Positions 18,380 through 29,707 of a stretch of 64,000 nucleotides of DNA are shown in pieces. The position numbers were made by a program, and so were the translations under genes. A model generated the notes under the pieces. The model saw only the letters and a program-made list of their open reading frames with translations. It made no database searches and was not told the DNA's origin. Origin of the DNA: Cognatundibacterium griseum. GTDB lineage: Bacteria > Pseudomonadota > Gammaproteobacteria > Burkholderiales > Burkholderiaceae_D. The stretch covers positions 372,001 to 436,000 of the forward strand of contig NZ_JACOGC010000002.1 of NCBI RefSeq assembly GCF_014284195.1. Direction: 5' to 3'. How positions within the stretch are numbered: the first letter of the stretch is position 1; each line of letters begins with the position of its first letter.

Positions 18380-19960
18380 ATGAATCCAATGAATCCTGAT
18401 GATGTAAGTACAGAGCAAAAAAAAGTGGCTGTCGATGGTGATGGCGGTAAGCCGGTAAAACGTGGTGTCCGCGGTCCGCGTAATATGCGCCGCTCCAGAA
18501 GGCCGGAGGCGGCGGATGGTGCGGAACCGGGTACAGCTCCGTCAGGTAATTTTGCGACTTCCGCTGCAGCACCGACAGGTGAGGCGGCTGTCGGGCGTCC
18601 GGCGAAGGCGGCGCGTCCGCGTCAGCAAAACCCACAGCGCGATGCTGCTCAGGGTGTGGTGCCTCCAGATGGACAAGATCGGGGTGGACGGGGTCCGTAT
18701 GCAAAGCGCAACAATGGAAGTAAGCGTCCTCAGCAGAATAAAGGCGGGCGCCGGGAAGGCCAGGTCGTTGATGATGTATTTTCTTTCGTTACTTCGGATG
18801 CCTTCGATGCTCCGGAGGATGCGAAATTTCAGGGTAAGGGACGTCCGAACAAGGCTGTGCGCCGTGATCTGACGGCGGACGACGATGCGCCTAAATTGCA
18901 TAAGGTGCTGGCTGAAGCCGGGCTGGGTTCCCGGCGTGATATGGAAGAGCTGATCGTTGCCGGACGGGTGTCTGTTAATGGTGAGCCGGCTCACATCGGT
19001 CAGCGTATTTTGCCGACCGACCAGGTTCGTATTAACGGTAAGCCGATTCAGCGCAAGATCAGTAAGAAACCGCCTCGTGTTTTGATTTATCACAAACCGG
19101 CAGGGGAGATCGTCAGTACCAATGATCCGGAGGGGCGTACTTCAGTGTTTGACAGTTTGCCCAATATGAAAGTGGGTAAGTGGCTGGCGGTCGGTCGTCT
19201 GGATTACAACACGGAAGGCTTGCTATTGTTTACAACATCCGGCGATCTGGCAAACCGTCTCATGCATCCGCGCTATGGAATTGAGCGCGAGTATGCGGTA
19301 CGCACACTGGGCGAGCTGGAAGAGGGAATGCGACAGCGTTTGCTGGCCGGCGTTGAGCTGGAAGACGGTCTGGCGCAATTCTCTAAAATATCGGATGGTG
19401 GCGGTGAGGGGGTTAATAAGTGGTATCGCGTGACAATCGGCGAGGGACGCAACCGTGAAGTCCGTCGTATGTTTGAGGCAGTTGGGTTGACTGTGTCCCG
19501 CCTGATCCGTACCCGTTATGGTGCGCTCACTCTGCCGGCCAGTTTGCGGCGTGGTCGCTGGGATGAGCTCGATGAAGATGCTGTCCGCAGCCTGATGAAG
19601 TTGAGCGGGCTTGAAAAAGCGGCTGCTGATAAAGGTGGCAAGGCGTCTGCAAACAAATCGGCGCAAGGACGCGCGCCGATGCCTGTCAGTCCGTTTACCC
19701 AGAAGCAAGTTTCCTTCCCGATGGCTGGTGGTCGTGCCGAGTTTGGTGCTGGACGGGCCGCGGGGAATGGAAATAAGTCTGCAGGATATGGTCAGGGGCA
19801 GGGGGGCGCTGCTAAAAAACGCAGCCGTCAGCCGGATCCTTTGCAAACGGCGCTCGGTTTTCCTGATGTCGGTCAGCAGCGCCGGGGGGCGACCGTGCGT
19901 GGCAGCGGGCAGGCTATTGGCCAGGGAATCGCAGCGCGCCGGCGTGCTCGCGGTGGATAA
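18380..19960 (+). CDS. rluB: 23S rRNA pseudouridine(2605) synthase, long disordered version
   Basis: Pseudouridine synthase of 526 residues, about twice the core length. An S4 RNA-binding domain ([19 protein letters not shown], about residues 174-192) precedes the catalytic domain with the Asp in [14 protein letters not shown] and the REYAVR and [16 protein letters not shown] segments. The first ~170 and last ~120 residues are low-complexity, rich in Gly, Arg, Ala, Lys and Gln, and probably bind RNA non-specifically. Such tails are common in betaproteobacterial RluB. It modifies the large ribosomal subunit. Confidence 0.92.
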   Translation: MNPMNPDDVSTEQKKVAVDGDGGKPVKRGVRGPRNMRRSRRPEAADGAEPGTAPSGNFATSAAAPTGEAAVGRPAKAARPRQQNPQRDAAQGVVPPDGQDRGGRGPYAKRNNGSKRPQQNKGGRREGQVVDDVFSFVTSDAFDAPEDAKFQGKGRPNKAVRRDLTADDDAPKLHKVLAEAGLGSRRDMEELIVAGRVSVNGEPAHIGQRILPTDQVRINGKPIQRKISKKPPRVLIYHKPAGEIVSTNDPEGRTSVFDSLPNMKVGKWLAVGRLDYNTEGLLLFTTSGDLANRLMHPRYGIEREYAVRTLGELEEGMRQRLLAGVELEDGLAQFSKISDGGGEGVNKWYRVTIGEGRNREVRRMFEAVGLTVSRLIRTRYGALTLPASLRRGRWDELDEDAVRSLMKLSGLEKAAADKGGKASANKSAQGRAPMPVSPFTQKQVSFPMAGGRAEFGAGRAAGNGNKSAGYGQGQGGAAKKRSRQPDPLQTALGFPDVGQQRRGATVRGSGQAIGQGIAARRRARGG

Positions 19961-20000
19961 TTTCAGGATTGAATTGTTGCCCTTTTTCCCGGCTTTTCCA

Positions 20001-20029
20001 TTGCGACCGGGTAAATAATCGTTTATAAT
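20001..20029 (+). promoter_or_regulatory. Strong sigma-70 promoter before rimP
   Basis: TTGCGA (20001-20006), a 17-base spacer and a perfect TATAAT (20024-20029). Transcription should begin near 20036, about 120 bases before the rimP start. Confidence 0.75.
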
Positions 20030-20076
20030 CCTGTAGTTAGCAGATTTTCCTGGTGGCTGCAGGATTGATGCGATAA

Positions 20077-20104
20077 AAGATGGGCTTGGTGCCCATTTTT
20101 TTTT
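20077..20104 (+). terminator. Terminator-like hairpin in the rimP-nusA leader
   Basis: Stem ATGGGC (20080-20085) with GCCCAT (20091-20096), then a run of nine T to 20104. It stands between the 20001-20029 promoter and rimP, so it is either an attenuator for the operon or the end of a ~65-base RNA. Confidence 0.75.
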
Positions 20105-20158
20105 GGTTTTGCTGTCAGGCTTGTGCGCAATCTTTGTGGTTGTGGCGGGCGGTGAAAT

Positions 20159-20662
20159 ATGAGATTGGAGAGTGGTTTGGCTTTGTTGGAATTGATTGAA
20201 AAGACCGTCAATGGCACCGGATATGATCTGGTCGACTTTGAGCAGGCCGAACGCGGTTTGTTCAGGGTTTACATTGATTTTTTGCCTGCGGATCTGGAGA
20301 GGGGCAATATCACAGTCGAGGATTGTGAGAAGGTCAGTCATCAGTTGTCGCATGTGCTGATGGTCGAAAACGTTAATTACAACCGCCTCGAAGTCTCTTC
20401 GCCGGGGCTTGACCGGCCATTGAAAAAAATGGCTGACTATGTGCGTTTTACTGGCGAAAAGGTAATCGTTAAATTGCGTATGCCGATGTCAGGAACACCA
20501 AACCGTAAAAATTTCGAGGGTGTCTTGCACGCGCCGGAAAACGATACGCTGAAGCTCGAATTTGAAGTAAAAGATGGGTCGGCCATGCTGGAGTTTACGC
20601 TCGCCGATGTGGATAAGGCACGCCTGGTGCCGCAAGTGGATTTTAGGAGTCGCAAAGCATGA
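20159..20662 (+). CDS. rimP: Ribosome maturation factor RimP
   Basis: Protein of 167 residues assisting 30S subunit maturation. The [17 protein letters not shown] motif (about residues 74-90) and the N-terminal [20 protein letters not shown] are typical. It is first gene of the rimP-nusA-infB operon and overlaps nusA by four bases (20659-20662), indicating coupled translation. Confidence 0.96.
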   Translation: MRLESGLALLELIEKTVNGTGYDLVDFEQAERGLFRVYIDFLPADLERGNITVEDCEKVSHQLSHVLMVENVNYNRLEVSSPGLDRPLKKMADYVRFTGEKVIVKLRMPMSGTPNRKNFEGVLHAPENDTLKLEFEVKDGSAMLEFTLADVDKARLVPQVDFRSRKA

Positions 20663-22218
20663 GTCGTGATTTGTTGTTATTAGTGGATGTGCTGGCACGC
20701 GAAAAAAACGTCGATGAAGAGGTTGTTTTCGGTGCGCTGGAGCATGCTTTGGCGCAGGCGACCAAGAAACGTTTTCCCGGTGAAGTGGATATCCGCGTAG
20801 AGATTGACCGGGATACCGGCGAGTTCCGCTCTTTCCGTCGCTGGCATGTTGTTCCGGATGAGGCAGGTCTGCAGTTGCCGGATCAGGAAATTCTGCACTT
20901 TGAAGCTGTCGAGGATGATCCTGAAATTCAGGTTGGCGACTACATCGAAGAAGAAATTGAGTCGATGGATTTTGGCCGCCGTTTTGCGCAGGATACCAAA
21001 CAGGTGGTTTTGCAGCGTATCCGTGACGCGGAACGCGAGCAGATTCTGGCGGACTTCCTGGCGCGTGGTGACTCCCTCGTGACCGGCACCATCAAACGCA
21101 TGGAGCGTGGTGATGCCATCGTCGAATCCGGCAAGATCGAAGCACGTCTGCCCCGCGATCAGATGATTCCGAAAGAGAATCTGCGTGTTGGTGATCGCGT
21201 GCGTGCCTATATTCTTCGGATTGATCGCAATGCCCGCGGGCCGCAGGTGATTTTATCCCGCACTGCGCCGGAATTCATCATGAAACTGTTTGAGCTGGAA
21301 GTGCCTGAGATTGAGCAGGGCTCCCTGATCATTAAGTCTGCTGCCCGCGACCCTGGTATTCGTGCAAAAATTGCAGTCTACACACATGACAAACGGATTG
21401 ATCCTATCGGTACCTGCGTTGGTATGCGCGGTTCGCGCGTACAGGCTGTGACTGGTGAGCTGGGTGGTGAGCGTGTGGATATCGTGTTGTGGTCTGAAGA
21501 TCCGGCGCAATTCGTGATCGGGGCCTTGGCACCTGCAAATGTCTCATCGATTATGGTCGATGAAGAAAAGCATGGCATGGATGTAGTCGTCGATGAGGAA
21601 AATCTCGCGATTGCGATTGGTCGCAGTGGTCAGAATGTGCGCCTCGCGGCCGAATTGACTGGCTGGCAGATCAATATCATGACGGCGGAAGAATCCGCCA
21701 GCAAAGCCGAGCAGGAAACTGCAGGTATCCGTGCCCTGTTCATGGAAAAACTCGATGTCGATCAGGAAGTGGCTGAAATCCTCGTTGATGAAGGTTTCTC
21801 CAGCCTGGAAGAAATTGCTTATGTGCCTATCACCGAAATGCTTGAAATTGAAGCATTTGATGAAGACACAGTAAATGAATTGCGTAACCGTGCACGCGAT
21901 GCACTTCTGACAGAGGCAATTGCTTCCGAAGAAGGACTGGAAGGCATGGAAGATCAACTGATCAATCTCGAAGGTATGACACGCGTGACTGCTGGCAAAC
22001 TGGGTTTGGCCGGTATTAAAACGCTGGCAGCATTTGCTGCTCTGGCATACGACGAATTTGGCGCGATCCTGGCATTACCAGCCGAACGTTCCCGCCATTT
22101 GATTAAAGAAGCATTTGAAGATGTGACCGATGATGAGATGAAACTCATCGACGCTAAATATGATGATCAGGCCAAGGCTTTGTTAGCCACAGCCTGGAAA
22201 CTCGTAGAAGCTGAATAA
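20659..22218 (+). CDS. nusA: Transcription termination/antitermination factor NusA
   Basis: RNA polymerase-binding elongation factor (519 residues). Domains in order: an N-terminal polymerase-binding domain, an S1 domain ([18 protein letters not shown], about 138-155), two KH domains ([19 protein letters not shown] near 250-268, and [20 protein letters not shown] near 313-332), and two acidic C-terminal repeats with HhH character ([36 protein letters not shown]), as in the E. coli long form. Confidence 0.97.
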   Translation: MSRDLLLLVDVLAREKNVDEEVVFGALEHALAQATKKRFPGEVDIRVEIDRDTGEFRSFRRWHVVPDEAGLQLPDQEILHFEAVEDDPEIQVGDYIEEEIESMDFGRRFAQDTKQVVLQRIRDAEREQILADFLARGDSLVTGTIKRMERGDAIVESGKIEARLPRDQMIPKENLRVGDRVRAYILRIDRNARGPQVILSRTAPEFIMKLFELEVPEIEQGSLIIKSAARDPGIRAKIAVYTHDKRIDPIGTCVGMRGSRVQAVTGELGGERVDIVLWSEDPAQFVIGALAPANVSSIMVDEEKHGMDVVVDEENLAIAIGRSGQNVRLAAELTGWQINIMTAEESASKAEQETAGIRALFMEKLDVDQEVAEILVDEGFSSLEEIAYVPITEMLEIEAFDEDTVNELRNRARDALLTEAIASEEGLEGMEDQLINLEGMTRVTAGKLGLAGIKTLAAFAALAYDEFGAILALPAERSRHLIKEAFEDVTDDEMKLIDAKYDDQAKALLATAWKLVEAE

Positions 22219-22264
22219 TTACGGGTTTCATATTCATAACGCGCACATAGAAAAAGAGGACTGA

Positions 22265-25123
22265 ATGGCGAGTAACAACGTTGCCCAATTTGCCACCGAG
22301 CTGAAAATGTCAGCAGATTTACTGCTCACGCAACTGCGCGCTGCAGGTGTAAACAAAAATTCGACATCAGATTCGTTGACAAAGGAAGATAAAGACCGGC
22401 TGCTGGAACATCTGCGTCGTTCCCACGGATCTTCTGTCGACACTGAGAAGAAAAAGATCACTCTGACTCGTAAAGAGACCACGGAGATCAAGCAGGCGGA
22501 TGCTACGGGTAAATCTCGCACCATTCAGGTTGAAGTGCGCAAGAAACGCACTTTTGTCAAACGTGATGAGGCAATGGCGGATGATGCAGCCGGACGCCCT
22601 GCAGCAATAGTCGTGGATGCAGCTGAAATAGCGCGCCAGGAAGAAGAGGCGCGCCGCGAGGCAGAGCTGATGGCACGCCAGGAGGCTGAACTGCGTGAAA
22701 AGCAGGAGCATCTGGCAAAGCTGGAAGCGGAAAAAGAAGCTCAGGCGCAAGCGATGCGTGAGGCAGCTGAAGCTGAGGCTGCCAAAGCAAAGGCGGAAGC
22801 AGAGCGACTGAAGGCTGAACAGGCTGCAGCGGTGGCAAAATCAGTCGAAGCTAAACCTTCTCAGTCTGATGAAGATAAGAAGCGTCTGGACGCGGAAGAA
22901 GCAAAGAAAAAATCTGCCCAGGATGCGAAGGAAGCGGCAGAGCGTGCTGCCGCAACGGAAAAAGCCCGTAAGGCAGTTGCAGATGAAGTCGCTCAGATCA
23001 AAGAGATGATGAATGCAGCCCGTCGTCCGGCGAAGCCGGCACCGGCGCCTGCTGCAGCACCTGCCTCTAAAGTGGCGGAAGGAACTTTGCATAAGCCTGC
23101 GGATAAAAAGCTGGCAGAGAAGAAGCCTGCTGCGGCCGCTGAGAAAAAAGATGATAAAAAAGTTGTTGGTGATAAGAAAGCCATTAAATCGGCTAATGTC
23201 TCCTCAACCTGGCAGGATGATGCAGCAAAGAAGCGCAGTGGCGGCCTGAAAACACGTGGTGATACATCGGGCGGACGCGATGGCTGGAAAGGTGGTCCAA
23301 AAGGCCGCCGGAATGCGCATCACGACGATGCCCGTGAATCCAATTTCCAGGTTCCGGTAGAGGCGATTGTCAAGGATGTGTATGTGCCTGAGACGCTGAC
23401 GGTGGCCGAACTGGCGCACAAAATGTCTGTGAAGGCATCGGAAGTGATTAAGCACCTCATGAAGCTGGGGCAGATGTGCACCATCAATCAGGTGCTGGAT
23501 CAGGAAACGGCGATGATTCTGGTGGAGGAAATGGGGCACAAGGCATTTGCTGCCAAGCTCGATGATCCGGAAGCATTGTTGACGGATACTGCCGAGCATG
23601 CTGACTATGAGTCCTTCCCGCGGGCACCTGTTGTTACAGTCATGGGACACGTTGATCATGGTAAGACTTCGCTGCTCGATTATATCCGCCGTGCCAAAGT
23701 CGCTTCTGGTGAAGCGGGCGGAATTACGCAGCATATCGGCGCCTATCACGTAGAAACGCCGCGCGGCATGATCACTTTCCTGGACACGCCGGGTCACGAA
23801 GCCTTTACGGCAATGCGTGCACGTGGCGCGAAGGCGACCGACATTGTGATTCTGGTGGTGGCTGCTGATGACGGTGTCATGCCGCAAACCAAAGAAGCGA
23901 TTGCGCATGCGAAAGCAGCCGGCGTGCCTCTGGTCGTGGCAATCAATAAAATCGATAAGCCAGCAGCCAATCCTGATCGTGTGACGCAAGAGCTGGTGGC
24001 GGAAAGTGTTGTGCCGGAAGAGTACGGCGGTGATTCTCCGTTCGTTCCTGTTTCTGCGAAAACTGGTCAGGGTATTGATTCCCTGTTGGAAAACGTCCTG
24101 CTGCAGGCTGAAATTCTGGAGCTCACTGCACCGAAAGATGCGCCGGCGAAAGGTCTGGTTGTTGAGGCGCGTCTGGATAAAGGTCGCGGTACGGTGGCGA
24201 CTATTCTGGTGCAGTCCGGTACATTGCGTCGTGGTGATGTTGTTCTGGCGGGTACTTCGTATGGTCGTGTACGTGCGATGCTGGATGAAAACGGCAGCAA
24301 CATTACGGAGGCCGGTCCTTCTATTCCTGTGGAAATTCAAGGTCTGACAGAAGTTCCGTCTGCCGGTGAAGAGGTAATGGTGATGGCCGATGAACGCAAG
24401 GCGCGTGAAATCGCGTTGTTCCGCCAAGGTAAATTCCGTGATGTCAAACTGGCCAAGCAGCAAGCTGCCAAACTCGAAAACATGTTTGAAAACATGGGTG
24501 AGGGCGAAGTCAAAAACCTGCCTATCATCGTCAAGACCGATGTGCAGGGTTCGCAGGAAGCGCTGGTGCAGTCGTTGCAGAAACTCTCTACCAGCGAAGT
24601 GCGCGTACAGGTGGTGCATGCAGCCGTGGGCGGTATTTCCGAGAACGACGTCAATCTGGCGGTTGCTTCGAAAGCAGTCATTATTGGTTTCAACACCCGT
24701 GCGGATGCATCTGCGCGCAAGCTGGCTGAATCAAATGGTGTGGATATCCGTTACTACAACATCATTTATGATGCTGTCGATGAAGTGAAGGCAGCCTTGT
24801 CCGGCATGCTGGCACCAGAGAAGCGTGAGCAGATCATCGGTATGGTTGAAGTGAAGCAGGTCTTCATGGTCAGCAAAGTTGGCGCGATTGCCGGCTGTCT
24901 GGTGACCGATGGCGTGGTCAAGCGCACATCTTCTGTCCGTCTGCTGCGTAATAATGTCGTGACCTGGACCGGTGAGCTGGATTCGCTCAAGCGCTACAAA
25001 GATGATGCGAAAGAAGTGCGCGCCGGTATGGAGTGCGGCTTATCGCTCAAAGGCTACAACGACATTCAGGTTGGCGACAACCTTGAAATATTTGAAGTTC
25101 AGGAAATTGCCCGTACTCTGTAA
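22265..25123 (+). CDS. infB: Translation initiation factor IF-2
   Basis: GTPase of 952 residues that places fMet-tRNA on the 30S subunit. An IF2 N-terminal domain ([20 protein letters not shown]) is followed by a charged Ala/Glu/Lys coiled coil (about 110-260), a second N-domain ([20 protein letters not shown]) and the G domain ([24 protein letters not shown]). The C-terminal C1/C2 domains end [16 protein letters not shown]. It follows nusA, as in most proteobacteria. Confidence 0.98.
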   Translation: MASNNVAQFATELKMSADLLLTQLRAAGVNKNSTSDSLTKEDKDRLLEHLRRSHGSSVDTEKKKITLTRKETTEIKQADATGKSRTIQVEVRKKRTFVKRDEAMADDAAGRPAAIVVDAAEIARQEEEARREAELMARQEAELREKQEHLAKLEAEKEAQAQAMREAAEAEAAKAKAEAERLKAEQAAAVAKSVEAKPSQSDEDKKRLDAEEAKKKSAQDAKEAAERAAATEKARKAVADEVAQIKEMMNAARRPAKPAPAPAAAPASKVAEGTLHKPADKKLAEKKPAAAAEKKDDKKVVGDKKAIKSANVSSTWQDDAAKKRSGGLKTRGDTSGGRDGWKGGPKGRRNAHHDDARESNFQVPVEAIVKDVYVPETLTVAELAHKMSVKASEVIKHLMKLGQMCTINQVLDQETAMILVEEMGHKAFAAKLDDPEALLTDTAEHADYESFPRAPVVTVMGHVDHGKTSLLDYIRRAKVASGEAGGITQHIGAYHVETPRGMITFLDTPGHEAFTAMRARGAKATDIVILVVAADDGVMPQTKEAIAHAKAAGVPLVVAINKIDKPAANPDRVTQELVAESVVPEEYGGDSPFVPVSAKTGQGIDSLLENVLLQAEILELTAPKDAPAKGLVVEARLDKGRGTVATILVQSGTLRRGDVVLAGTSYGRVRAMLDENGSNITEAGPSIPVEIQGLTEVPSAGEEVMVMADERKAREIALFRQGKFRDVKLAKQQAAKLENMFENMGEGEVKNLPIIVKTDVQGSQEALVQSLQKLSTSEVRVQVVHAAVGGISENDVNLAVASKAVIIGFNTRADASARKLAESNGVDIRYYNIIYDAVDEVKAALSGMLAPEKREQIIGMVEVKQVFMVSKVGAIAGCLVTDGVVKRTSSVRLLRNNVVTWTGELDSLKRYKDDAKEVRAGMECGLSLKGYNDIQVGDNLEIFEVQEIARTL

Positions 25124-25131
25124 TGCAAGCC

Positions 25132-25153
25132 AACCCCGGCCATGGCCGGGGTT
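25132..25153. other. Perfect 22-base palindrome between infB and rbfA
   Basis: AACCCCGGCC (25132-25141) pairs with GGCCGGGGTT (25144-25153). The following CTGATTT is too weak for a full terminator; it may reduce readthrough to rbfA or stabilise the infB transcript end. Confidence 0.5.
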
Positions 25154-25179
25154 CTGATTTATAGAGGGCAAAAGGATTT

Positions 25180-25572
25180 ATGGCAAAACATAGTAAAAAC
25201 ATTCCCGGTCGCGGTTTGCGTGTAGCAGATCAGATTCAGAAAGATCTGGCCGAGATTATCTGGTCCGAACTGAAAGATCCCCGGGTTGGTATGGTGACGC
25301 TGACAGAAGTCCAGCTCACGCCTGATTACGCCCATGCCAAAGTGTATTTCACTACTTTGGCTGATGATATGCAGGCAATTCAGGCAACACTGGATGGTCT
25401 GACCAAAGCAGCGGGCTTTCTGCGTTCTCAGCTGGGTTTGCGCCTGCGCATTCACACTTTGCCGCAATTGCACTTTGTGCATGATACATCCACGATGCGG
25501 GGTATGGCGATGTCGAAACTGATTGACGAAGCCAATGCAACCCGTGCGAAAGACGACGAAGAACCTGTCTGA
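25180..25572 (+). CDS. rbfA: Ribosome-binding factor A
   Basis: Small KH-fold factor of 130 residues for late 30S maturation and cold adaptation. [34 protein letters not shown] and [20 protein letters not shown] are the family conserved blocks. It sits between infB and truB in the standard order. Confidence 0.96.
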   Translation: MAKHSKNIPGRGLRVADQIQKDLAEIIWSELKDPRVGMVTLTEVQLTPDYAHAKVYFTTLADDMQAIQATLDGLTKAAGFLRSQLGLRLRIHTLPQLHFVHDTSTMRGMAMSKLIDEANATRAKDDEEPV

Positions 25573-25611
25573 CCAGGTAGCGCAACTGCCGCATGAGCAT
25601 GCACTGCATGC

Positions 25612-26547
25612 ATGAAGCCGATGAATATTCCACGTGTAAAAAAAATCCGTGTCCCGGTGCACGGAGTGCTGTTGCTGGATAAGCCGGTTGGCTGGTCCAG
25701 CAATGATGCGCTGATCAAGGCCAAGCGTTTGCTGAATGCCATGAAAGCCGGACATACGGGAACGCTTGATCCGTTTGCAACAGGGTTGTTGCCATTGTGC
25801 TTTGGTGAGGCCACCAAATTTTCTCAGGATTTGCTGGAAGCTGATAAAACATACACCACCGTCGTCCATCTGGGTATCACGACCGATACCGGAGACACCG
25901 AAGGGCAGGTAGTCAGTACTCAGCCAGTGCATTGTACGCTGGAGCAGATTCATGCCGTTCTGGCACAATTCCGGGGTGAGATACAGCAGGTTCCGCCGAT
26001 GTATTCTGCGCTGAAGCGTGATGGCAAACCGCTGTATGAATATGCCCGTCAGGGAATCACGCTGGAGCGCGAGGCGCGGCAGGTGCGCATTGCATCGCTG
26101 GAGTTGCTGGATTATCAGGCGCCTTACCTCACTCTGGACGTGCGTTGTAGTAAAGGAACTTACATCCGGGTACTGGGGCAGGATATTGGCGCGGCACTTG
26201 GATGCGGAGCGCATTTGAATGCCTTGCGCAGAACGGGAGTGGCGCATCTGGATTTGCAGCATACCTGTACGCTGGAAACGCTGGAAGCATTGCCGGAAGC
26301 AGAGCGCGCCAGTTTGCTGGCACCGGTTGACAGCCTGCTTTCCACCTTCCCGCCGGTGCAGCTCACGCAGGAGCTGACGCAGCGTTTTTTACAGGGGCAG
26401 CGCCTGCCTTTGTATAAATTCGGGATCAGTGCTCCTGCAGCGGGCAGGGTCCGGGTATATGGCACAGACCATAATCTGCTCGGAACTGGGCAGATGCAGG
26501 AAACGGGCTTGCTGGCGCCGGAGCGGGTGATTGCCAGTACGCTCTGA
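25612..26547 (+). CDS. truB: tRNA pseudouridine(55) synthase
   Basis: Forms pseudouridine 55 in the T loop of tRNAs (311 residues). LLLDKPVGWSSNDALIKAKR, GHTGTLDPFATGLLPLCFG with the catalytic Asp, and DVRCSKGTYIRVLGQDIG are the family motifs. Start may be the ATG at 25612 or 25621; neither has a strong ribosome site. It lies 39 bases after rbfA. Confidence 0.96.
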   Translation: MKPMNIPRVKKIRVPVHGVLLLDKPVGWSSNDALIKAKRLLNAMKAGHTGTLDPFATGLLPLCFGEATKFSQDLLEADKTYTTVVHLGITTDTGDTEGQVVSTQPVHCTLEQIHAVLAQFRGEIQQVPPMYSALKRDGKPLYEYARQGITLEREARQVRIASLELLDYQAPYLTLDVRCSKGTYIRVLGQDIGAALGCGAHLNALRRTGVAHLDLQHTCTLETLEALPEAERASLLAPVDSLLSTFPPVQLTQELTQRFLQGQRLPLYKFGISAPAAGRVRVYGTDHNLLGTGQMQETGLLAPERVIASTL

Positions 26548-26580
26548 TGGCCTATTGCAGTCCCCTCTATAAAAATTCAG

Positions 26581-26670
26581 GATGACGTTTCGCTGCAGAA
26601 CGTCATCAAGCCGTAGCAACTCCTTGAAATAATAGGAGTTTTCTGCTTTTGCGTTGCAGCATGCTATAAT
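26581..26670 (+). promoter_or_regulatory. Hairpins and extended -10 promoter before typA
   Basis: GATGACGTT/AACGTCATC (26581-26607) and AACTCCT/AGGAGTT plus T bases (26618-26642) are two hairpins after truB, the second terminator-like. TGCTATAAT (26662-26670) is an extended -10 box that would drive typA. Confidence 0.6.
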
Positions 26671-26708
26671 CGCAGGTTATCCGATTTACCCCAAAAACAA
26701 ACGTTACC

Positions 26709-28544
26709 ATGTCCAATACAAAACGCGCTATACGCAACATCGCCATTATCGCTCACGTTGATCACGGCAAAACCACGCTGGTTGATCAATTGCTGCGCCA
26801 GTCCGGTACTTTCCGTGAAAACCAGCAGGTCGATACCCGCGTGATGGATTCCAACGACATCGAAAAAGAACGCGGTATCACGATTCTCTCCAAAAACTGC
26901 GCAGTCGAATACAAGGGCACGCATATCAACATCGTTGATACACCGGGCCATGCTGACTTTGGCGGTGAAGTTGAGCGCGTATTGTCGATGGTGGACAGTG
27001 TTTTGCTGCTGGTCGATGCGCAGGAAGGTCCGATGCCGCAAACGCGTTTCGTGACACGTAAAGCCCTGGCACTGGGTCTGAAGCCGATCGTTGTCGTCAA
27101 CAAGATTGACCGCGAAAACGCTGATCCGCAAAAAGCGGTGAATGCTACTTTTGAATTGTTCGACAAACTTGGTGCAACGGATGAGCAGCTCGATTTCCCT
27201 ATCGTGTACGCATCCGGCTTCAAGGGCTATGCAGGTCTGGAAGACACCGTCCGCGAAGGTAATATGGAGCCGCTGTTTGATGCGATTCTGAAGCACGTTC
27301 CGGCACGTGAAGATGATCCGAATGGCCCGCTGCAATTGCAGATCACATCCCTTGAGTATTCTTCCTACGTTGGTAAGATCGGCGTTGGTCGTATCCTGCG
27401 CGGTCGTGTCCGCGGCCTGCAGGATGTTGTCTGGATGAACGGTCCGGAAGACAAACCAACCAAGGCGCGTATCAACCAGGTGCTGACGTTCAAAGGTCTG
27501 GACCGCGTACAGGTTGAAGAAGCACAGGCTGGCGATATCGTTCTGATCAACGGTATCGAAGAAATCGGCATCGGCTCCACCATTTGCGCACCGGATGCGC
27601 CAGAGGCTTTGCCGATGTTGAAGATCGACGAGCCGACACTGACCATGAACTTTATGGTCAACAGCTCGCCGCTGGCCGGCCGTGAAGGTAAGTTTGTGAC
27701 CACCCGTCAGATCCGTGACCGTCTGGAACGCGAACTGAAATCCAATATGGCATTGCGTGTAGTGCAGGCTGAAGGTGATGACTCCTGCTACGAAGTATCT
27801 GGTCGCGGCGAATTGCATCTGACGATTCTGATTGAAAACATGCGCCGCGAAGGTTTCGAGCTGGCGGTTTCCCGTCCGCGCGTAGTATTCAAGATGGTTG
27901 ACGGCGTGCGCCACGAACCGTATGAAAATCTGACTGTCGACGTGGAAGAAACCAACCAGGGCGGCGTGATGGAAGAGCTGGGTCGCCGCCGTGGTGATCT
28001 GCAAAATATGGAACCGGACGGCAAAGGCCGCGTACGTCTCGAATACCGCATTCCTGCGCGTGGTCTGATCGGCTTCCAGGGTGAATTCATGACCCTGACT
28101 CGTGGTACCGGTCTGATGAGTCACGTGTTTGATGACTATGCACCCGTCGATAACAGCAAGGGTGAAATGGCTGGCCGTCGTAATGGCGTACTGATTTCCC
28201 AGGAAGACGGCGCAGCGGTGGCGTATGCAATCTGGAAGCTGCAGGACCGCGGTCGTATGTTCGTCAGCCACAATGATCCTGTCTATGAAGGCATGATCAT
28301 CGGCATTCACTCCCGTGACAACGATCTGGTCGTGAACCCGGTAAAAGGCAAGCAATTGACCAACGTGCGTGCTTCCGGTACTGACGAAGCAGTGCGTCTG
28401 GTTCCGCCGATTCAATTGTCGCTGGAATACGCAGTCGAATTCATTGAGGACGACGAACTGGTTGAAGTCACACCGAAGAGCATCCGTCTGCGCAAGCGCT
28501 TCCTGAAGGAGCATGAGCGTAAGAAAGCTTCCCGCGAAGCGTAA
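26709..28544 (+). CDS. typA: Ribosome-associated GTPase BipA/TypA
   Basis: Elongation-factor-like GTPase of 611 residues acting on ribosome assembly and stress adaptation. G domain motifs: [32 protein letters not shown] and NKIDRE. The BipA-specific C-terminal part has [20 protein letters not shown] and the typical [13 protein letters not shown] and [19 protein letters not shown] terminator follows. Confidence 0.98.
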   Translation: MSNTKRAIRNIAIIAHVDHGKTTLVDQLLRQSGTFRENQQVDTRVMDSNDIEKERGITILSKNCAVEYKGTHINIVDTPGHADFGGEVERVLSMVDSVLLLVDAQEGPMPQTRFVTRKALALGLKPIVVVNKIDRENADPQKAVNATFELFDKLGATDEQLDFPIVYASGFKGYAGLEDTVREGNMEPLFDAILKHVPAREDDPNGPLQLQITSLEYSSYVGKIGVGRILRGRVRGLQDVVWMNGPEDKPTKARINQVLTFKGLDRVQVEEAQAGDIVLINGIEEIGIGSTICAPDAPEALPMLKIDEPTLTMNFMVNSSPLAGREGKFVTTRQIRDRLERELKSNMALRVVQAEGDDSCYEVSGRGELHLTILIENMRREGFELAVSRPRVVFKMVDGVRHEPYENLTVDVEETNQGGVMEELGRRRGDLQNMEPDGKGRVRLEYRIPARGLIGFQGEFMTLTRGTGLMSHVFDDYAPVDNSKGEMAGRRNGVLISQEDGAAVAYAIWKLQDRGRMFVSHNDPVYEGMIIGIHSRDNDLVVNPVKGKQLTNVRASGTDEAVRLVPPIQLSLEYAVEFIEDDELVEVTPKSIRLRKRFLKEHERKKASREA

Positions 28545-28581
28545 TCGCCTGCATGATTCATGCGCTGCGGCGCATGAAAAC

Positions 28582-28628
28582 GACCCGTTTCGTTCTTGCC
28601 GCCAGGCGGGAGTCAAACGGGTTTTTTA
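28582..28628 (+). terminator. Terminator after typA
   Basis: ACCCGTTT (28583-28590) pairs with AAACGGGT (28615-28622), with an inner GCCGCC/GGCGG hairpin and then a T run. It is a composite stem of good strength. Confidence 0.8.
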
Positions 28629-28730
28629 TTTTTCTGTTGTTCATTTCGCCGGATGTTTATTTTCCGGAGAATTCAGTACTGGCTTTCGGAGCAGGCCTCT
28701 GCCAGAAGGTACAGCGCTACCGGATTTTCT

Positions 28731-29618
28731 ATGTCGAATAAATTAAGTCACCGCCACGCCGTGATATGGATGATTTGTGCTGCCAGTTTATGGAGTATCG
28801 CCGGGGTATTCACGCGTCATCTGGACAGCGCGCGCGGCTTTGAGATTACGTTCTGGCGCAGTTTTTTTGCCGCCGTTTTCGTCGCCGGTGTGATGCTCAG
28901 GCAGTATGGCCGTGCTTTTGTGCCACGTCTGCGCCTCCTCGGGCGGCTGGGTTTTGTGTCCGGCTGCATGTGGGCCACCATGTACAGCTGTTTCATGATC
29001 TCGCTGACGATGACGACCGTTGCCAATACCTCGATCATGGAAAGTCTGTCACCTTTATTCACTGCATTTCTCGCCTGGCTGGTGTTGCGCGAACGGATTG
29101 CAGTGCGCACCTGGTGGGCAATTGCTGCTGCAGCAGTTGGCATGGGATGGATGTTTGCGGGCAGCCTGTCTGCGGTTGATAGTCGCGGGTTATTGGGAAT
29201 GCTGATCGGGCTGGGTGTACCGGTTGCCTCCTCAATCAACACCATTGTGCTCAAGAAGCGTGCGCATACGGTGGATCTGATTCCGGCGGTGCTGGTGGGC
29301 GGAGCAATTTCCGCTCTGGTCATGCTGCCGTTTGCATTTCCGTTTCAGGCGTCCTGGCATGATATGGCGATTCTGGCGATCCTCGGATTTTTTCAGCTGG
29401 GGTTGCCGTGCTCGATGCTGGTCAGGGCATCTGCCAGCCTGAGCGCGCCGGAAATCGCCTTGCTGTCTTTGCTGGAGGTGCTGCTGGCGCCAGTCTGGGC
29501 CTGGCTGGGCGCGGGTGAGGTACCTGGCGGAGCGACATTGACGGGCGGCGCTATCGTGTTAATTTCTTTGATATTCAATGAGTTGAGCATGGAGCGGAAA
29601 GCGCGCCCCCATTCTTGA
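28731..29618 (+). CDS. EamA/DMT-family exporter
   Basis: Inner-membrane protein; the ATG at 28731 gives 295 residues and a first membrane segment close to the N-terminus, while the 45 upstream codons look non-coding. About ten hydrophobic segments form the two EamA repeats (AVIWMICAASLWSIAGVFTR at the start; SLLEVLLAPVWAWLGAGEVP near the end). The family exports amino acids or other metabolites. Substrate unknown. Confidence 0.88.
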   Translation: MSNKLSHRHAVIWMICAASLWSIAGVFTRHLDSARGFEITFWRSFFAAVFVAGVMLRQYGRAFVPRLRLLGRLGFVSGCMWATMYSCFMISLTMTTVANTSIMESLSPLFTAFLAWLVLRERIAVRTWWAIAAAAVGMGWMFAGSLSAVDSRGLLGMLIGLGVPVASSINTIVLKKRAHTVDLIPAVLVGGAISALVMLPFAFPFQASWHDMAILAILGFFQLGLPCSMLVRASASLSAPEIALLSLLEVLLAPVWAWLGAGEVPGGATLTGGAIVLISLIFNELSMERKARPHS

Positions 29619-29707
29619 TCTGGCGCAAAAATCAGCAGCGGAACATTTGCAGTATCTCTTCGTAAATTATAGAATCGCGAACATTTTTCTTTATAGATTG
29701 CCTTGCC

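Noticed and set aside
23204-24619. 471-codon minus-strand frame opposite infB
   Set aside because: It is an antisense shadow of the highly conserved infB coding region; same for the long frames opposite typA (26664-28616) and narG (49181-52207).
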